A DNA stretch of 64,000 nt from Amycolatopsis sp. EV170708-02-1 (GCF_022479115.1 NZ_CP092497.1:6014001-6078000), one strand, 5' to 3'. Numbered from the stretch's first letter, positions 36,031-46,021 are shown. Notes: generated by a model from the sequence alone, not told the origin. Numbers and translations are program-made.

Positions 36031-36178
36031 GGATTCGCTCTCCCCCATTCGGCGCGTACCCTCGCGCGCCCCCGGGCGCCAGCCTGCCGATTTCCCCCGC
36101 GCAAGGCTCCCGCGCGGCGAGAAAGCCGCTGTTCCGAATCCGTTTCGTGATCCCGGTGATCGACACCCGGCCCAGACG

Positions 36179-36228
36179 CCATGGAAGGTCCTTTCCTTGC
36201 AAATTTGCAAGGAAAGGACCTTCCATGG
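36179..36228. repeat. 50-bp perfect palindrome downstream of ileS (terminator-like)
   Basis: Two 25-bp arms meet without a loop; the left arm begins CCATGGAAGGTCCTTTCCTT. It starts 12 bp past the ileS stop and lies before the PBP gene on the same strand, so it would stop ileS transcription. It belongs with the other gene-end palindromes in this window, although its sequence is a different subfamily. Confidence 0.8.
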
Positions 36229-36240
36229 CACTCGCGAGGG

Positions 36241-39200
36241 TCAGGCCTTGGTGACCGCCACGGTCACCTTCGTGCCTTCACCGACCGTCCCGGCCGAGCC
36301 GTCGGCGACGTCGCCGTACGCCACCGACGTCGCCAACGTCTCCGAAGCGATGAACTCCTCGTGCGTCTTCGCGGCCGTGACCACGTCTTCCGGCGCGTCG
36401 ACCGTCAGCGCGATGCGGTCGGCGACGTCGAGCCCGGCGTCGCGGCGGGCCTGCTGCACGACCCGGACCAGGTCGCGGGCCAGGCCCTCGGCCGCCAGCT
36501 CGTCGGTCACGTCGGTGTCGAGCAGCACCAGCCCGGCACCACCCGGCAGTTCCGCGGCCGCGCCGCCGCCCTTGGCGACCAGGCGCCGGTCGTACTCGCC
36601 TTCGACGAGCTCGATCCCGGCCGCCACGACGGCGCCGCTCTCCGACGTCGTCCACTCACCGGCCTTGACGGCCTTGATCACCGTCTGGACATCCTTGCCC
36701 AGCCGCGGCCCGGCCGCACGGGCGTTCACCGCGACCTCGAAACCGCCGTGCGCGGCGACGTCCGTGGTCAGCTCGACGGATTTGACGTTGACCTCGTCGC
36801 GCAGGATGTCGGTGAAGTCGCGCAGCGAGTCGGCCTCGTGCGCGGCCACGACCAGCTTGGCCAGCGGCAGCCGCACCCGCAGCTTGTTGGACTTCCGCAG
36901 CGAAAGCGCCGAAGACGCCACCTGGCGCACCCGGTCCATCGCCGTCACCAGCGCCGCGTCGGCGGGCAGGTCGAGCGCGTTCGGCCAGTCGGTCAAGTGC
37001 ACCGAACGGCCGCCGGTCAGCCCGCGCCAGACGACCTCCGTGGTCAGCGGCAGCAGCGGCGCCACCACCCGCGACGTCACCTCCAGCACGGTGTGCAGGG
37101 TGTCGATCGCGTCCTGCTCGCCCGCCCAGAACCGGTCGCGCGACCGGCGCACGTACCAGTTCGTCAGCACCTCGAGGAAGTCACGCACGGTCGAGCAAGC
37201 ACCGGCGACGTCGTAGGTGTCGAGCGCGTGCTCGACGTCGGTCACCAGTTCGTGCGTCTTCGCCAGCACGTACCGGTCGAGGATGTGCTTCGAATCCGTG
37301 CGCCACTGGCCTTCCACGCCCTCGGCGTTCGCGTAGAGCGCGAGGAAGTAGTACGAGTTCCACAGCGGCAGCACGGCCTGGCGGACGGCGTCGCGGATGC
37401 CCTTGTCGGTGACGACCAGGTTCCCGCCGCGCAGGATCGGGCTCGCCATCAGATACCAGCGCATCGCGTCGGAGCCGTCGCGGTCGAAGACCTCGTTGAC
37501 GTCCGGGTAGTTGCGCAGCGACTTGGACATCTTCTGGCCGTCCGAGCCGAGCACGATCCCGTGCGAGATGCAGGTGCGGAACGCCGGCCGGTCGAACAGC
37601 GCGGTCGCCAGCACGTGCAGGACGTAGAACCAGCCGCGGGTCTGACCGATGTACTCGACGATGAAGTCGCCCGGGTAGTGGTGCTCGAACCACTCGGTGT
37701 TCTCGAACGGGTAGTGCACCTGCGCGTACGGCATCGAACCCGAGTCGAACCAGACGTCGAGCACGTCCTCGATCCGGCGCATGGTGGACTTCCCGGTCGG
37801 GTCGTCCGGGTTGGGCCGGGTCAGTTCGTCGATGAACGGCCGGTGCAGGTTCTCCAGCCGCACGCCGAAGTCGCGCTCGATCTCGTCGAGCGAGCCGTAG
37901 ACGTCCGTGCGCGGGTACGCCGGGTCGTCCGACTGCCACACCGGGATCGGCGTGCCGAAGTACCGGTTGCGGGAGACCGACCAGTCGCGGGCGTTCTCCA
38001 GCCATTTGCCGAACTGGCCGTCCTTGACGTTCTCCGGGTACCAGGTGATCTGCTGGTTCAGCTCGACCATCCGGTCCTTGAACTCGGTCACCGCGACGAA
38101 CCACGACGAGACGGCGCGGTAGATCAGCGGGTTCCGGCAGCGCCAGCAGTGCGGGTACGGGTGCTCGTAGGTCTCGTGGCGCAGCAGCACCGCACCCTGA
38201 CGGCCGGCGGAACCGGTGCCGTTCTTGAGGTCCTTGATGATGTTCGGGTTGGCGTCGAAGACCTGCTGGCCCTCGTAATCCGAGACGGTCGCGTCGAACT
38301 TGCCCTGCGCGTCCACCGGGGTGACCGGGACGATGCCCGCGGCGTCGGTGACGACCTTGTCTTCTTCACCGTAGGCGGGCGCGATGTGGACGACACCGGT
38401 GCCGTCCTCGGTGGTGACGTAGTCCGCGGACAGCACGCGGTGCGCGTTCTCGTGTCCGGCGAAGTACGGGAACGGTGGGGCGTAACGGGTTCCGAGCAGT
38501 TCGGTGCCGGTGTAGTGCCCGACGACGGTCGGCTCCTCGCCGAGCTCGCGGGCGTACGCGGCGACGCGGGCCTCGGCGAGCAGGAACCGCTTGCCGTCGC
38601 TTTCCACCACGACGTACCGCACGTCCGGGTGCACCGCGGTCGCGAGGTTGGACGGCAGCGTCCACGGGGTCGTGGTCCAGATCAGCAGATAGGTGCCGTC
38701 GAGCTCGTTGTCGTTGCCCTCCAAGCGGAAACCGACCGTGACGGCCGGGTCCTGGCGGCTGGCGTAGACGTCGTCGTCCATGCGCAGCTCGTGGTTGGAC
38801 AGCGGGGTCTCGTCGCGCCAGCAGTAGGGCAGCACGCGGTAGCCCTCGTAGACCAGGCCCTTGTCCCACAGCTGCTTGAACGCCCAGATGACCGACTCCA
38901 TGTAGGACAGGTCGAGCGTCTTGTAGTCGTTGTCGAAGTCGACCCAGCGGGCCTGACGGGTGACGTAGTCCTGCCATTCGCCGGTGTAGCGCAGCACGGA
39001 CTCGCGACAGGCCTCGTTGAAGACGTCGATGCCCATCGCGTCGATCTCGGATTTCTCGGTGATCCCGAGCTGGCGCATGGCTTCGAGTTCGGCGGGCAGG
39101 CCGTGGGTGTCCCAGCCGAAGCGGCGCTCGACGCGCTTGCCCTTCATGGTCTGGTAGCGCGGCACCAGGTCCTTCACGTACCCGGTGAGGAGGTGCCCGT

Positions 39201-39402
39201 AGTGCGGGAGCCCGTTGGCGAACGGCGGGCCGTCGTAGAAGACGTACTCGTTCGAACCGTGGACGCCGGGGTCGCGGGCGTCGATCGAAGCCTGGAAGGT
39301 CCGATCGGCTTCCCAGTACGCGAGGACGCGCTTCTCCGACTCGGGGAACGAAGGCTGGGACGGGACGCCGGTCTCGCCGTCCACCTGTGCCTTGGGATAC
39401 AT
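36241..39402 (-). CDS. ileS: Isoleucyl-tRNA synthetase
   Basis: This 1053-residue class Ia synthetase has the HIGH-type motif [10 protein letters not shown] near residue 60 and the KMSKS motif in [13 protein letters not shown] near residue 600. An editing CP1 domain ([30 protein letters not shown]) lies between them, and a C-terminal anticodon-binding region follows. The protein is the eukaryotic-like (type 2) form seen in many actinomycetes; such forms are often less sensitive to mupirocin. ATG 39402 is set by GAGGAG nearby, and an upstream T-box leader responds to uncharged tRNA-Ile. The gene lies between wag31 and lspA as in Streptomyces, with accessory genes inserted. Confidence 0.95.
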   Translation of the reverse strand: MYPKAQVDGETGVPSQPSFPESEKRVLAYWEADRTFQASIDARDPGVHGSNEYVFYDGPPFANGLPHYGHLLTGYVKDLVPRYQTMKGKRVERRFGWDTHGLPAELEAMRQLGITEKSEIDAMGIDVFNEACRESVLRYTGEWQDYVTRQARWVDFDNDYKTLDLSYMESVIWAFKQLWDKGLVYEGYRVLPYCWRDETPLSNHELRMDDDVYASRQDPAVTVGFRLEGNDNELDGTYLLIWTTTPWTLPSNLATAVHPDVRYVVVESDGKRFLLAEARVAAYARELGEEPTVVGHYTGTELLGTRYAPPFPYFAGHENAHRVLSADYVTTEDGTGVVHIAPAYGEEDKVVTDAAGIVPVTPVDAQGKFDATVSDYEGQQVFDANPNIIKDLKNGTGSAGRQGAVLLRHETYEHPYPHCWRCRNPLIYRAVSSWFVAVTEFKDRMVELNQQITWYPENVKDGQFGKWLENARDWSVSRNRYFGTPIPVWQSDDPAYPRTDVYGSLDEIERDFGVRLENLHRPFIDELTRPNPDDPTGKSTMRRIEDVLDVWFDSGSMPYAQVHYPFENTEWFEHHYPGDFIVEYIGQTRGWFYVLHVLATALFDRPAFRTCISHGIVLGSDGQKMSKSLRNYPDVNEVFDRDGSDAMRWYLMASPILRGGNLVVTDKGIRDAVRQAVLPLWNSYYFLALYANAEGVEGQWRTDSKHILDRYVLAKTHELVTDVEHALDTYDVAGACSTVRDFLEVLTNWYVRRSRDRFWAGEQDAIDTLHTVLEVTSRVVAPLLPLTTEVVWRGLTGGRSVHLTDWPNALDLPADAALVTAMDRVRQVASSALSLRKSNKLRVRLPLAKLVVAAHEADSLRDFTDILRDEVNVKSVELTTDVAAHGGFEVAVNARAAGPRLGKDVQTVIKAVKAGEWTTSESGAVVAAGIELVEGEYDRRLVAKGGGAAAELPGGAGLVLLDTDVTDELAAEGLARDLVRVVQQARRDAGLDVADRIALTVDAPEDVVTAAKTHEEFIASETLATSVAYGDVADGSAGTVGEGTKVTVAVTKA

Positions 39403-39420
39403 CTTCGGTGCTCCTCGCGG

Positions 39421-39632
39421 TTCGTCTCTCGTACGGGTTTCCACCCACACGGGGACGAGACGGCCGTTTCCGGCGCGTTCCGCGGTACCACCCCGCTTGC
39501 CCGGCCGGTCGGTGTTCCGGCTGGGCCGCTCATTCGACGGCTGTGACGGGCCGTACCCGTCCGGTTCTACTGAGGGCGCGGGCCCTGTTCTTCCGGAGGC
39601 TCCCCGGTGATGGCCGGATCGGTGCCAGTTCA
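39421..39632 (-). ncRNA. T-box riboswitch of ileS
   Basis: On the minus strand the leader contains the T-box core GGTGGTACCGCGG (39480-39492) and an upstream region with CATCACCGGGGAGCC, where ATC at 39609-39611 fits the isoleucine specifier. It also contains AGTAGAACCGGACGGGT, characteristic of actinobacterial T-boxes. The SD (GAGGAG, 39411-39416) is next to CCGCG that can pair with the T-box region. Control is therefore probably at translation initiation, as in mycobacterial ileS leaders, rather than by termination. Confidence 0.88.
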
Positions 39633-39672
39633 GTCAAGGGTAGCGCGCGGGCGCAACCGGCTTCTCACCCGG

Positions 39673-40169
39673 TCATCCGGACCAGGCCGACGCCCCGGGC
39701 GTGGACGGCCCGGACCGCGAAACTCCCCTCTCGATGTCGACGTACTCCTCCTGCGGCTTCCCGCCGGCGGGATATGCGATGCCCAGCTCGGTGCCCGCCG
39801 TCACCGAGTCCATGAGGATCGCGGGACCGTCGGTCTCCCAGTGGCCGCAGTCCTCCCACGGCGTCGCGGGGTCGGCGAGGAGCCGCTCGGCCTCGGCGAG
39901 CAACTCGTCCTCGGAGTCGGCGGCGAGCCACCGGAGGAACGCACGGTGCTCCGGGAGATAACAAGTGGCGGCGGGTTCGTCGCCGAGGACCAGGCCCGTC
40001 GTCCCCCGATGGGGAGCGTGCCCGCGAGCGCGTTCACCGCGCAGGCGCGGTCGTAGTCGTCCTCGCCTCCTTCCAGGCTTCCTTTCCAGTCCGCCAAAGC
40101 GGAAACGGGCACGACGACGAGCGGGCCGCCGAGGGATTCGACCCAGGATCGAGTCCGAGTGATCGTCAC
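39673..40169 (-). pseudogene. Imm21-like immunity protein with a single-base frameshift
   Basis: The first half (from GTG 40169) reads TRSWVESLGGPLVVVPVSAL. The second half, one frame over, reads LVLGDEPAATCYLPEHRAFL and then ADPATPWEDCGHWETDGPA. Together they match the Imm21 family found with polymorphic toxin systems. The break falls in a run of five C at 40003-40007 (+ strand); one extra base restores a 165-residue product. No toxin or secretion gene is adjacent, so this is an orphan immunity-type gene. The start is uncertain because no SD is seen. Confidence 0.72.
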
Positions 40170-40218
40170 GGCGGCAGTGTCCCGCGAGGGACCGACACTT
40201 TCCGGCCATACTGCGAGC

Positions 40219-40764
40219 ATGGGGCGAGACGAGTGGCTGGCGGTGCAGGCTCGGAACTTCAAGGCACTTCGTGGCAGACGAATCGACCGGTGGGTCGGCG
40301 TGGAGATGGCACTGCGGGAGGACCCGGCGGGAACCGGCCCGCAGTTCGCCGATCCCGAAGTCCCATGCGTTCAGCTGTACTGGCTTCAGGCTTGGCTGGA
40401 CGACGGCAGCGCGGTCGAGATCGGCACCTATCAAGGCGACGACGGCTTCAGCCTCGGCGGCCACCCGTCGGACAAGTCGTCCGACGACGGACGATGGGAC
40501 GGGATCTATCGTTGGCGCTCCTTTCCCGAGTTGCCCGCCGGTTCCGTCGAGCAGGTGGCGGTTTTCCTCGACCAATGCCTCCTGGCCGAGGTGCATTTCC
40601 TGATCGGAACACGGCCGCTGGCTCTGGTCGCCGGTGAACTGGAGGAAAGGCACGACGGCGGGCTGACCTTCCAGCGGCTCGACGAATCCGTCCTCGCCTT
40701 CACTGATCTTGTCGCCGTCGAACGTGCCCCGTGGAGCACGGCGCGGCAAATCCGCCGCTTCTGA
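40219..40764 (+). CDS. Hypothetical protein
   Basis: This 181-residue soluble protein is mixed alpha/beta by inspection. It starts MGRDEWLAVQARNFKALRGRRI and contains LYWLQAWLDDGSAVEIGTYQ and LVAGELEERHDGGLTFQRLDESV. I do not recognise a family. It is divergent from the Imm21-like gene across 49 bp, so the two may share a promoter region. Codon use is slightly less biased than in core genes, in keeping with an accessory region. ATG 40219 is the first good start. Confidence 0.6.
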   Translation: MGRDEWLAVQARNFKALRGRRIDRWVGVEMALREDPAGTGPQFADPEVPCVQLYWLQAWLDDGSAVEIGTYQGDDGFSLGGHPSDKSSDDGRWDGIYRWRSFPELPAGSVEQVAVFLDQCLLAEVHFLIGTRPLALVAGELEERHDGGLTFQRLDESVLAFTDLVAVERAPWSTARQIRRF

Positions 40765-40962
40765 ACGCGAGAGCGTGTAGGTCGTTATACAGTCGTTTTC
40801 CGGTCCGTCTGGCGTGCAGCAACGCCAGCGCCTCGTCGTCCGAAAGCCCGGCGGGGTTATTTTCCGGCTGGTTTGAGGGTCGTGTTGTCTCGGCTTCGGG
40901 AACTACACGGTGCAGGTAAGAGTGGCCGGCCTGTGTCTTGAGGCACAGGATGTCGCATCTCG

Positions 40963-41003
40963 GTGTTCCGGTAGACCGTCTCGCGTGATCTGGACTTTCC
41001 ATC
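40963..41003 (-). pseudogene. Short 3' remnant of a second 13E12/HNH gene
   Basis: About 33 of 42 bases match 41146-41186 in the intact HNH gene just upstream, including a 16-nt identical block (GATCTGGACTTTCCAT on +). In frame it would read WKVQITRDGLPE against WKVQIAQDGLPE. The rest of the 40765-41079 intergenic stretch (315 bp) shows no gene I can support; a frame across it (40700-41290, minus) has no recognisable content. Confidence 0.45.
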
Positions 41004-41079
41004 CATGGGCAGGGGCGATCGCGGCCGGAGCTCTCAAGTTCGGCAGTGGGTTCGGTTTCGGTGGAGCGATGGGGTCGGC

Positions 41080-42336
41080 CTATGTCCTCAGGTGCATCGT
41101 GTTGCGCCTCGGGGCCCCGGTCGGGTCGAGGTAGGCGGGTGGGGTGAATTCGGGGAGGCCGTCTTGGGCGATCTGGACTTTCCATTCGCTGCGGTGGATC
41201 AACCGGTGATGCTTCGTGCAGAGGAGGACGAGGTTGTCGATTTTCGTTTCGCCGTGATGTCGCCAGAAAATGATGTGATGAGCGGTGCACCGCGGCACCG
41301 GCATGTCACAGCCTGGGAAGGCGCAGCCTCCGTCGCGGAGGGTGAGGGCGTATTTCTGGGCCAGGGACACGGTGCGTTTCGACCGGCCGATGTCCAGCGG
41401 TTCGCCCGCGGTGCCGAGGACGCCGGGTCTGACGCGGGCGTCGCAGGCAAGGATCCTCGCGTCGGTGGCACTGATCGGCCCGACCAGATCCAGGTGGGCT
41501 TCACCGAGATCGCTCATCAGGTCCTCGTAGGACATGGTGACGAGGATGTGCGTCGCTTCCCCCGCCTGGCCGGGAAGGTTCCGGCTGGTGGTCTTCAAGC
41601 GGACATAGTCGGTGAAGGCATCCCCGTAACGTTCATCCTGGCTACGGGGATCCCGGACCCCGTCGATGGCCTTGTGCGGCTTCGCCATCGGATCCAGGTC
41701 GGATTTGAGGCGGGCGTAGGTTTCCAGGTCGAGTCTGGCTTTGAGGCCGAGGGTGCCGTCGCGGTGCTTCACGAACCGCAACTCCGGCCGGGTCTCTTTC
41801 GGATCCTCGTTGCGGGGTTCCTTGCCATCGGGGTCGAGCTCGTCGAGCAGGCGCCGTCCGGCACGGGCGATCTGCCGAGGCCCAGCATGACGGGCCAACT
41901 CGACCAGGATCTTCTCCCCGGCCCGCACATCCTCTTCGGGGACGGCGGACGGGATGCGGGCGAGGGTTTTGATGATGGCGTCGATCTGGCCGCCGCCGAT
42001 CGCGCCCTCAGCGGCGGCGTCGGCTGTGAGCGGTGCCAGGGGTGGTTCGGGGTCTCCGCCGATCGACGGACCAGGGTGCAGGGCGAGGACGCGGTCGGCG
42101 CGGGCGCTGGCTTCCTTGTCCGACACCAGGAAATCCTCGACAATCAACCCCGCCAACGTCGAATGACCACTACGGCCACGCACCCCACGGGAGTTGATTT
42201 CCGCGAGGATCGCGTTCTGCTCGGCATCCAACCGGCGCTTCTGGATTTCGAGTTCCTGTTTACGGGCATGCAGCGTCGCCGTGTCGACGCGCCACCACTC
42301 GGTGGACGTCTTCGGAGAGGCCTCGTCGCTGGACAC
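41080..42336 (-). CDS. 13E12-repeat (DUF222) protein with HNH endonuclease domain
   Basis: In this 418-residue protein, an N-terminal DUF222 region (about 10-310) is followed by a C-terminal HNH/zinc domain. The HNH part has Cys in DGGCAFPGCDMPVPRC, HH in CTAHHIIFWRHHGE, Asn in IDNLVLLCTKHHRLIH. The 13E12 family is multi-copy in mycobacteria and relatives and is often linked to mobile or repeated DNA; its biochemical role is not established. Start GTG 42336 is supported only weakly. A 14-bp palindrome overlaps its likely promoter. A decayed 3' fragment of a second copy lies directly downstream. Confidence 0.85.
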   Translation of the reverse strand: MSSDEASPKTSTEWWRVDTATLHARKQELEIQKRRLDAEQNAILAEINSRGVRGRSGHSTLAGLIVEDFLVSDKEASARADRVLALHPGPSIGGDPEPPLAPLTADAAAEGAIGGGQIDAIIKTLARIPSAVPEEDVRAGEKILVELARHAGPRQIARAGRRLLDELDPDGKEPRNEDPKETRPELRFVKHRDGTLGLKARLDLETYARLKSDLDPMAKPHKAIDGVRDPRSQDERYGDAFTDYVRLKTTSRNLPGQAGEATHILVTMSYEDLMSDLGEAHLDLVGPISATDARILACDARVRPGVLGTAGEPLDIGRSKRTVSLAQKYALTLRDGGCAFPGCDMPVPRCTAHHIIFWRHHGETKIDNLVLLCTKHHRLIHRSEWKVQIAQDGLPEFTPPAYLDPTGAPRRNTMHLRT

Positions 42337-42662
42337 AAGATCAACGCTACGCCGGGTCGAACACCTGTGCTATAGCACATTCAGACTATATCGCTCCCGA
42401 TTGTCTGCGGAAAAGTGGAGCGAAGGAAATCCTGACATGGGCCAGGTAAAGACACGCACCGGATTCCTTGCCCATCACCAGAAAGCCGACACGGTCGCAA
42501 TCAGCCGACTAATTGCGACCACATCGCAGCACCGGATCAGCTATCCCCGGCAGCACCCGAGGCAAACCGAACCGCGACCGAGGACAAAGCACTCCCCGGG
42601 GTCCGAGTTGCCGTCCCCGCCATCGCCTCTAGGTTGACGGGTATGCCGATCTGCGAGCCCCG
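42337..42662. other. Intergenic region between HNH gene and FUSC gene, with two dyads
   Basis: This 326-bp gap has lower GC than its surroundings. It holds TGTGCTATAGCACA at 42366-42379, a perfect 14-bp palindrome 30 bp upstream of the HNH start, and GGTCGCAAT / ATTGCGACC at 42494-42502 and 42513-42521, a 9-bp inverted repeat with a 10-nt loop. A 66-codon frame from ATG 42437 is probably not a gene because its codon use is random. It probably holds the promoters of both flanking genes. Confidence 0.5.
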
Positions 42663-44471
42663 ATGAAAGGGCCCGGACTCCTCGTCGTCCTGCTGGTCGT
42701 CCTCGGCGGCGTCAGCGGGCTCGGGTTCCTGCTGGGACTGGGCAACGCGGCCGTCCTGGCCGCCCTCACCGCGCTGTTCTGTCTCATCGCGGCGGTCGGC
42801 GGGCCGCTCTGGGCGGATCTGCGGTTGCTGGCGTGGTTCGCGCCCGCGCTGATCCTCGCGGTCGGGGTGCCGCGGTTGCTGGGCGCGGTGTCGCAGTGGG
42901 CGGCGATCGGGCTGTTGGTGGCGATCGCGATCGTCGCGGGTCTGTTGCCCGTGCTCGGGCCGCGGTTCGTCACGGTCGGGCTGGGGCTCGGGATGGCATC
43001 GCTGTTCGGGTACGGCTTCCAGCTGACGGGGGCGGCGTCGGCGGGGCAGATCCTGGGCGCGCCCGCGCTCGCGGTGGGAGTCGTGATCCTGTTGCGGGTG
43101 CTGATGGGCGCGAAGGATCCCGCCAAGCCGACCCGGGACGCGCTGGCCGACGCGCTCTCGACGGGTACTTCCGAAACCCAGGAGCGCGCGGCGAGGCTTT
43201 GGCTCGCGGACCGGCCCCGTCGCTGGACCGGCGGGGTCCTCGGCGGCCTGTTCCGGTATCGCGCGGCCACCGGGCTGCTGGAGATCCGCGGGAAACGGCT
43301 CGACAGCGAAGAAATCGGCGAGACGCTCGACGCCGCCAATGAGGAAGCCGCCAGGCTGGCCGAAGCCGTCCGGAGCCCCACCGCGCCGGACGACGTCGAG
43401 CCGGTGCGGCGCAGGGAGCCCGGCGGCCTGCCCGGCGCCACGGCGAACCTCGTCACCGCGCTCTGGGAGGCACTCGACACCATCCGGACCGCGGCGACCG
43501 AACGCGACGAGTCGCGTGTGGACGTCCCGAAGGGACTCCGCAAGGAGTTGCGCCGGATCGAGCTGGGCGGCGCGTTCTCGTGGCAGTCGGCGCAGTTCCG
43601 GCACGCGCTCCGCTGCGGGCTCGGCGTCGGACTGGCGCTGGTGGTCGCGAGTTTCCGGCCCGGCGACCCGCTCACCGTGTCGTTCCTGCTCGCCACCTTC
43701 GCCATCCTGCAGCCGGAATGGCGGGACAGCCTCGGCAAGGCCTGGCAGCGGATCGGCGGCTCACTCGGCGGCGCCGTCGTGCTCACTCTCGTTCTTTGGC
43801 TTCTGCCGCAAGGGTTTCTGCTACCGATCGGGCTCGTCGCACTGCTCGGCGGGTTCTCGTTCATGCAGACGCGACCGGCGGTGTTCAACGGCTGCATGGT
43901 CCTGATGTCGGTCGGCATGAACGCGACCACCAGACATCTCGACCCACGCTACGTACTCGTCGAGTATCTGCTTCTGATGGTCCTCGCCGGCGCCATCGCG
44001 CTGCTGTTCGGTTTCGCCGCGATCCCCGGGGTGCCGAAACCCGGTCCGGCGGAACGGTTCGAGAACGCCGTCGGCGCCACCCGGGAGCTGCTCGGCTCGG
44101 TGGCGCGGAAACTCCGCGGCGAGGACGTCGGCCCGCGGACGCTAGGCCGCGAATTCCGCGCCGCCACCATCGCCCACCACGGTCTGCTCGCGGCCGAGCC
44201 GGGCACCAAGGAACCCGCGCCCGGTCAACGGGACGCGCTGGAGAGGGCGGCCGAAGCCTTGCGCGGCTTGTCCGTCACGGCATCGTCGCTCCTGCTGCGG
44301 CCTGGATCGGCCGAAGCGGCGAACGCCGTGGATGAGGCGGCGCGCACGCTCGGCACCGAAGGCACCGCGGAGATCCCCGTGCCGCGCGACGCGGACGAGG
44401 AGCAACGTCTGGTACTCGACACGATCGCCGCCGACGTCGTGGCGGTCGGCGAAGCGGCGCAGGAGCTTTAA
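42663..44471 (+). CDS. FUSC-family membrane protein
   Basis: This 602-residue protein has an N-terminal block of about 6 helices and a second block of about 5 helices near 310-460. A cytosolic domain of about 160 residues lies between them, and a helical C-terminal tail follows. The central LDPRYVLVEYLLLMVLAGAIALLFGF and WRDSLGKAWQRIGGSLGGAVV fit the fusaric-acid-resistance (FUSC/YccS/AaeB) family, whose members export aromatic acids. The substrate is unknown. The start at ATG 42663 is the first in the frame. Its stop overlaps the convergent downstream gene by 4 nt. Confidence 0.82.
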   Translation: MKGPGLLVVLLVVLGGVSGLGFLLGLGNAAVLAALTALFCLIAAVGGPLWADLRLLAWFAPALILAVGVPRLLGAVSQWAAIGLLVAIAIVAGLLPVLGPRFVTVGLGLGMASLFGYGFQLTGAASAGQILGAPALAVGVVILLRVLMGAKDPAKPTRDALADALSTGTSETQERAARLWLADRPRRWTGGVLGGLFRYRAATGLLEIRGKRLDSEEIGETLDAANEEAARLAEAVRSPTAPDDVEPVRRREPGGLPGATANLVTALWEALDTIRTAATERDESRVDVPKGLRKELRRIELGGAFSWQSAQFRHALRCGLGVGLALVVASFRPGDPLTVSFLLATFAILQPEWRDSLGKAWQRIGGSLGGAVVLTLVLWLLPQGFLLPIGLVALLGGFSFMQTRPAVFNGCMVLMSVGMNATTRHLDPRYVLVEYLLLMVLAGAIALLFGFAAIPGVPKPGPAERFENAVGATRELLGSVARKLRGEDVGPRTLGREFRAATIAHHGLLAAEPGTKEPAPGQRDALERAAEALRGLSVTASSLLLRPGSAEAANAVDEAARTLGTEGTAEIPVPRDADEEQRLVLDTIAADVVAVGEAAQEL

Positions 44472-45025
44472 GCCTTCTCGCGGTGCTTCCCGGCGATCTC
44501 GGCGTCGGGCGTGCACAGCGCGCACGGGGTGAACCCGAGTTGCCGTGCCTCACCGATGCCGAGCGGGATGGTGTCCCGGGTTTCGAGCCACTCGCACGAA
44601 GTCACGTGATAGCGCGGGTACTCGTCGACGACGACGACCTCGACTTCGAGTTCGGAGACGACCGCCACATCCGCGGGGTCGCTCTTCTCCTCGCCGGGGT
44701 CGCCGCTTTGCTGAGGCTCCGGGGTGTCTTCCGCGTCGCCGAGTTCACCCGCGGCGGGCATCAAGACGGTCTGCTCGACGTCCTCGGGTTTCTTTTCCTC
44801 ACCCTCGGCGGGCTCGTCGTCTTCGGCCGGGTCTTCCGCCGCTTCTTCAGCGGGGGCGTCGGCCGCGCGCTTCTTCCTGCGACGCAGCAGGTCGAAGAGG
44901 AGCAGCAACCCCGCGACGACGGAGAGGCCGATGGAGATCCAGGCCCACAGGGAGTTCGCGGTGATGAGCGCCGCGACGAGCAGCCCCAGAGCCGCCAGTA
45001 CCAGTACCAGGACGATGAAGAGCAC
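44468..45025 (-). CDS. Two-helix membrane protein with acidic linker and Cys-rich C-terminus
   Basis: In this 185-residue protein, two hydrophobic helices in residues 1-45 are followed by RRRKKR (inside side), an Ala/Glu/Asp/Pro-rich disordered linker (about 55-120), and a C-terminal domain. The domain reads YPRYHVTSCEWLETRDTIP then GFTPCALC. Its His/Cys pattern could bind metal, and similar C-termini occur in actinobacterial cell-wall-associated proteins. It follows wag31 by 81 bp on the same strand, in the position of M. tuberculosis Rv2144c. Its function is unknown. Confidence 0.7.
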   Translation of the reverse strand: MLFIVLVLVLAALGLLVAALITANSLWAWISIGLSVVAGLLLLFDLLRRRKKRAADAPAEEAAEDPAEDDEPAEGEEKKPEDVEQTVLMPAAGELGDAEDTPEPQQSGDPGEEKSDPADVAVVSELEVEVVVVDEYPRYHVTSCEWLETRDTIPLGIGEARQLGFTPCALCTPDAEIAGKHREKA

Positions 45026-45053
45026 GGTGAATTACAACACGAGCTCACAGCGA

Positions 45054-45089
45054 AACGGCCCCGACCCTCCGGAGAGTGCCGAGGCCGTT
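45054..45089 (-). terminator. Possible hairpin downstream of wag31
   Basis: AACGGCC and GGCCGTT (7 bp) flank a 22-nt loop that can pair further in part. It begins 18 bp past the wag31 stop. It is weak but placed where a terminator would be expected. Confidence 0.4.
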
Positions 45090-45106
45090 CCACTGGTAGA
45101 ACCAGA

Positions 45107-45967
45107 TCAGCCCGCTTCGGCCCGGGGGCCGAACGAGTAGCCCTGTCCGCTACCGGAGGACGACGACTGCCCCGAGTTCGACGAGGACGCCGAGGCGGGA
45201 GCGGCCGAACCGCGGTCGTCGAGCTCACGCAGCTGGGACTCGAGGAATCCACGCAGCCTCGTGCGGTACTCCCGCTCGATCGTGCGCAGCTCTTCGATCT
45301 TCTTGCCCAGCGAGCCCTTCTCCGCGTTCATGTTGTTCATGGTCTCGGTGTACTTGCGCTGAGCCTCGCGCTCCATGGTCGTCGCCTTGTCGCGCGCCTG
45401 GCGCTCCAAGGTCTCGGCACGGGTTCGCGCGTCGTTCAGCATCGTCTCGGCACGCGTGCGCGCCTCGTTCACCATCGAGTCCGACTTGGACCGCGCGTCC
45501 GACAGCAGCTGCTCGGACTTGGTCCGGGCCTCGGCGAGCATGCCGTCCGACTCGGTCTTGGCCTCGGCGGTGAGCCGGTCGGCCATTTCCTGCGCCAGCC
45601 CGAGCACCTTCGCGGCCTGGACGTTGGGCTCCCCGTTGTCCGGCACCATCGAGTGGGCCTGGGTCTGCTCCATCGCCGACTGCGGCGGCGGCACCGGCGC
45701 CAGGCGGCGCGACGGCTCGTCGCGTACCTGCGGCGGCGGGCCGACGGCGCCGGCCTTGGCGTTCTCGAGCTCACCACGGGTGGTCTCGAGCTCGTTGTCG
45801 AGCTGCTCGACCTGCTGCCGCAGCTCGTTGTTGTCCTCGATCAACCGGGCAAGCTCGGTCTCCACCAGGTCGAGGAACGCGTCCACCTCGTCCTCGTTGT
45901 AGCCCCTTTTGCCAATGGGCGGCTTGCTGAACGCGACGTTATGCACGTCAGCGGGGGTCAACGACAT
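45107..45967 (-). CDS. wag31: Polar growth and cell-division scaffold DivIVA/Wag31
   Basis: This 286-residue protein has a DivIVA N-terminal membrane-binding head with [33 protein letters not shown] coiled-coil segment, a Pro-rich spacer (VGPPPQVRD), and a long coiled coil (about 130-235) with heptads of [17 protein letters not shown] type follow. The C-terminus is Ser/Gly rich. In actinomycetes it gathers at negatively curved poles and directs tip growth. It is in the conserved ftsZ-pgeF-yggS-sepF-yggT-wag31 order on the minus strand. Confidence 0.95.
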   Translation of the reverse strand: MSLTPADVHNVAFSKPPIGKRGYNEDEVDAFLDLVETELARLIEDNNELRQQVEQLDNELETTRGELENAKAGAVGPPPQVRDEPSRRLAPVPPPQSAMEQTQAHSMVPDNGEPNVQAAKVLGLAQEMADRLTAEAKTESDGMLAEARTKSEQLLSDARSKSDSMVNEARTRAETMLNDARTRAETLERQARDKATTMEREAQRKYTETMNNMNAEKGSLGKKIEELRTIEREYRTRLRGFLESQLRELDDRGSAAPASASSSNSGQSSSSGSGQGYSFGPRAEAG

Positions 45968-46021
45968 CAGATCACCTCACGCACTCCATGGCCTGCAGGT
46001 CCACCGGGGCTTCCCCGAAAA

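Noticed and set aside
40700..41290. 196-codon minus-strand frame
   Set aside because: It overlaps the 181-residue gene and the HNH gene end. Its composition is Pro/Arg-rich with no family signal; only a short 13E12 fragment inside it is credible.
42437..42637. 66-codon frame from an ATG with a weak AAGGA
   Set aside because: Codon use is not biased at third positions and the product is low complexity. I treat it as non-coding.
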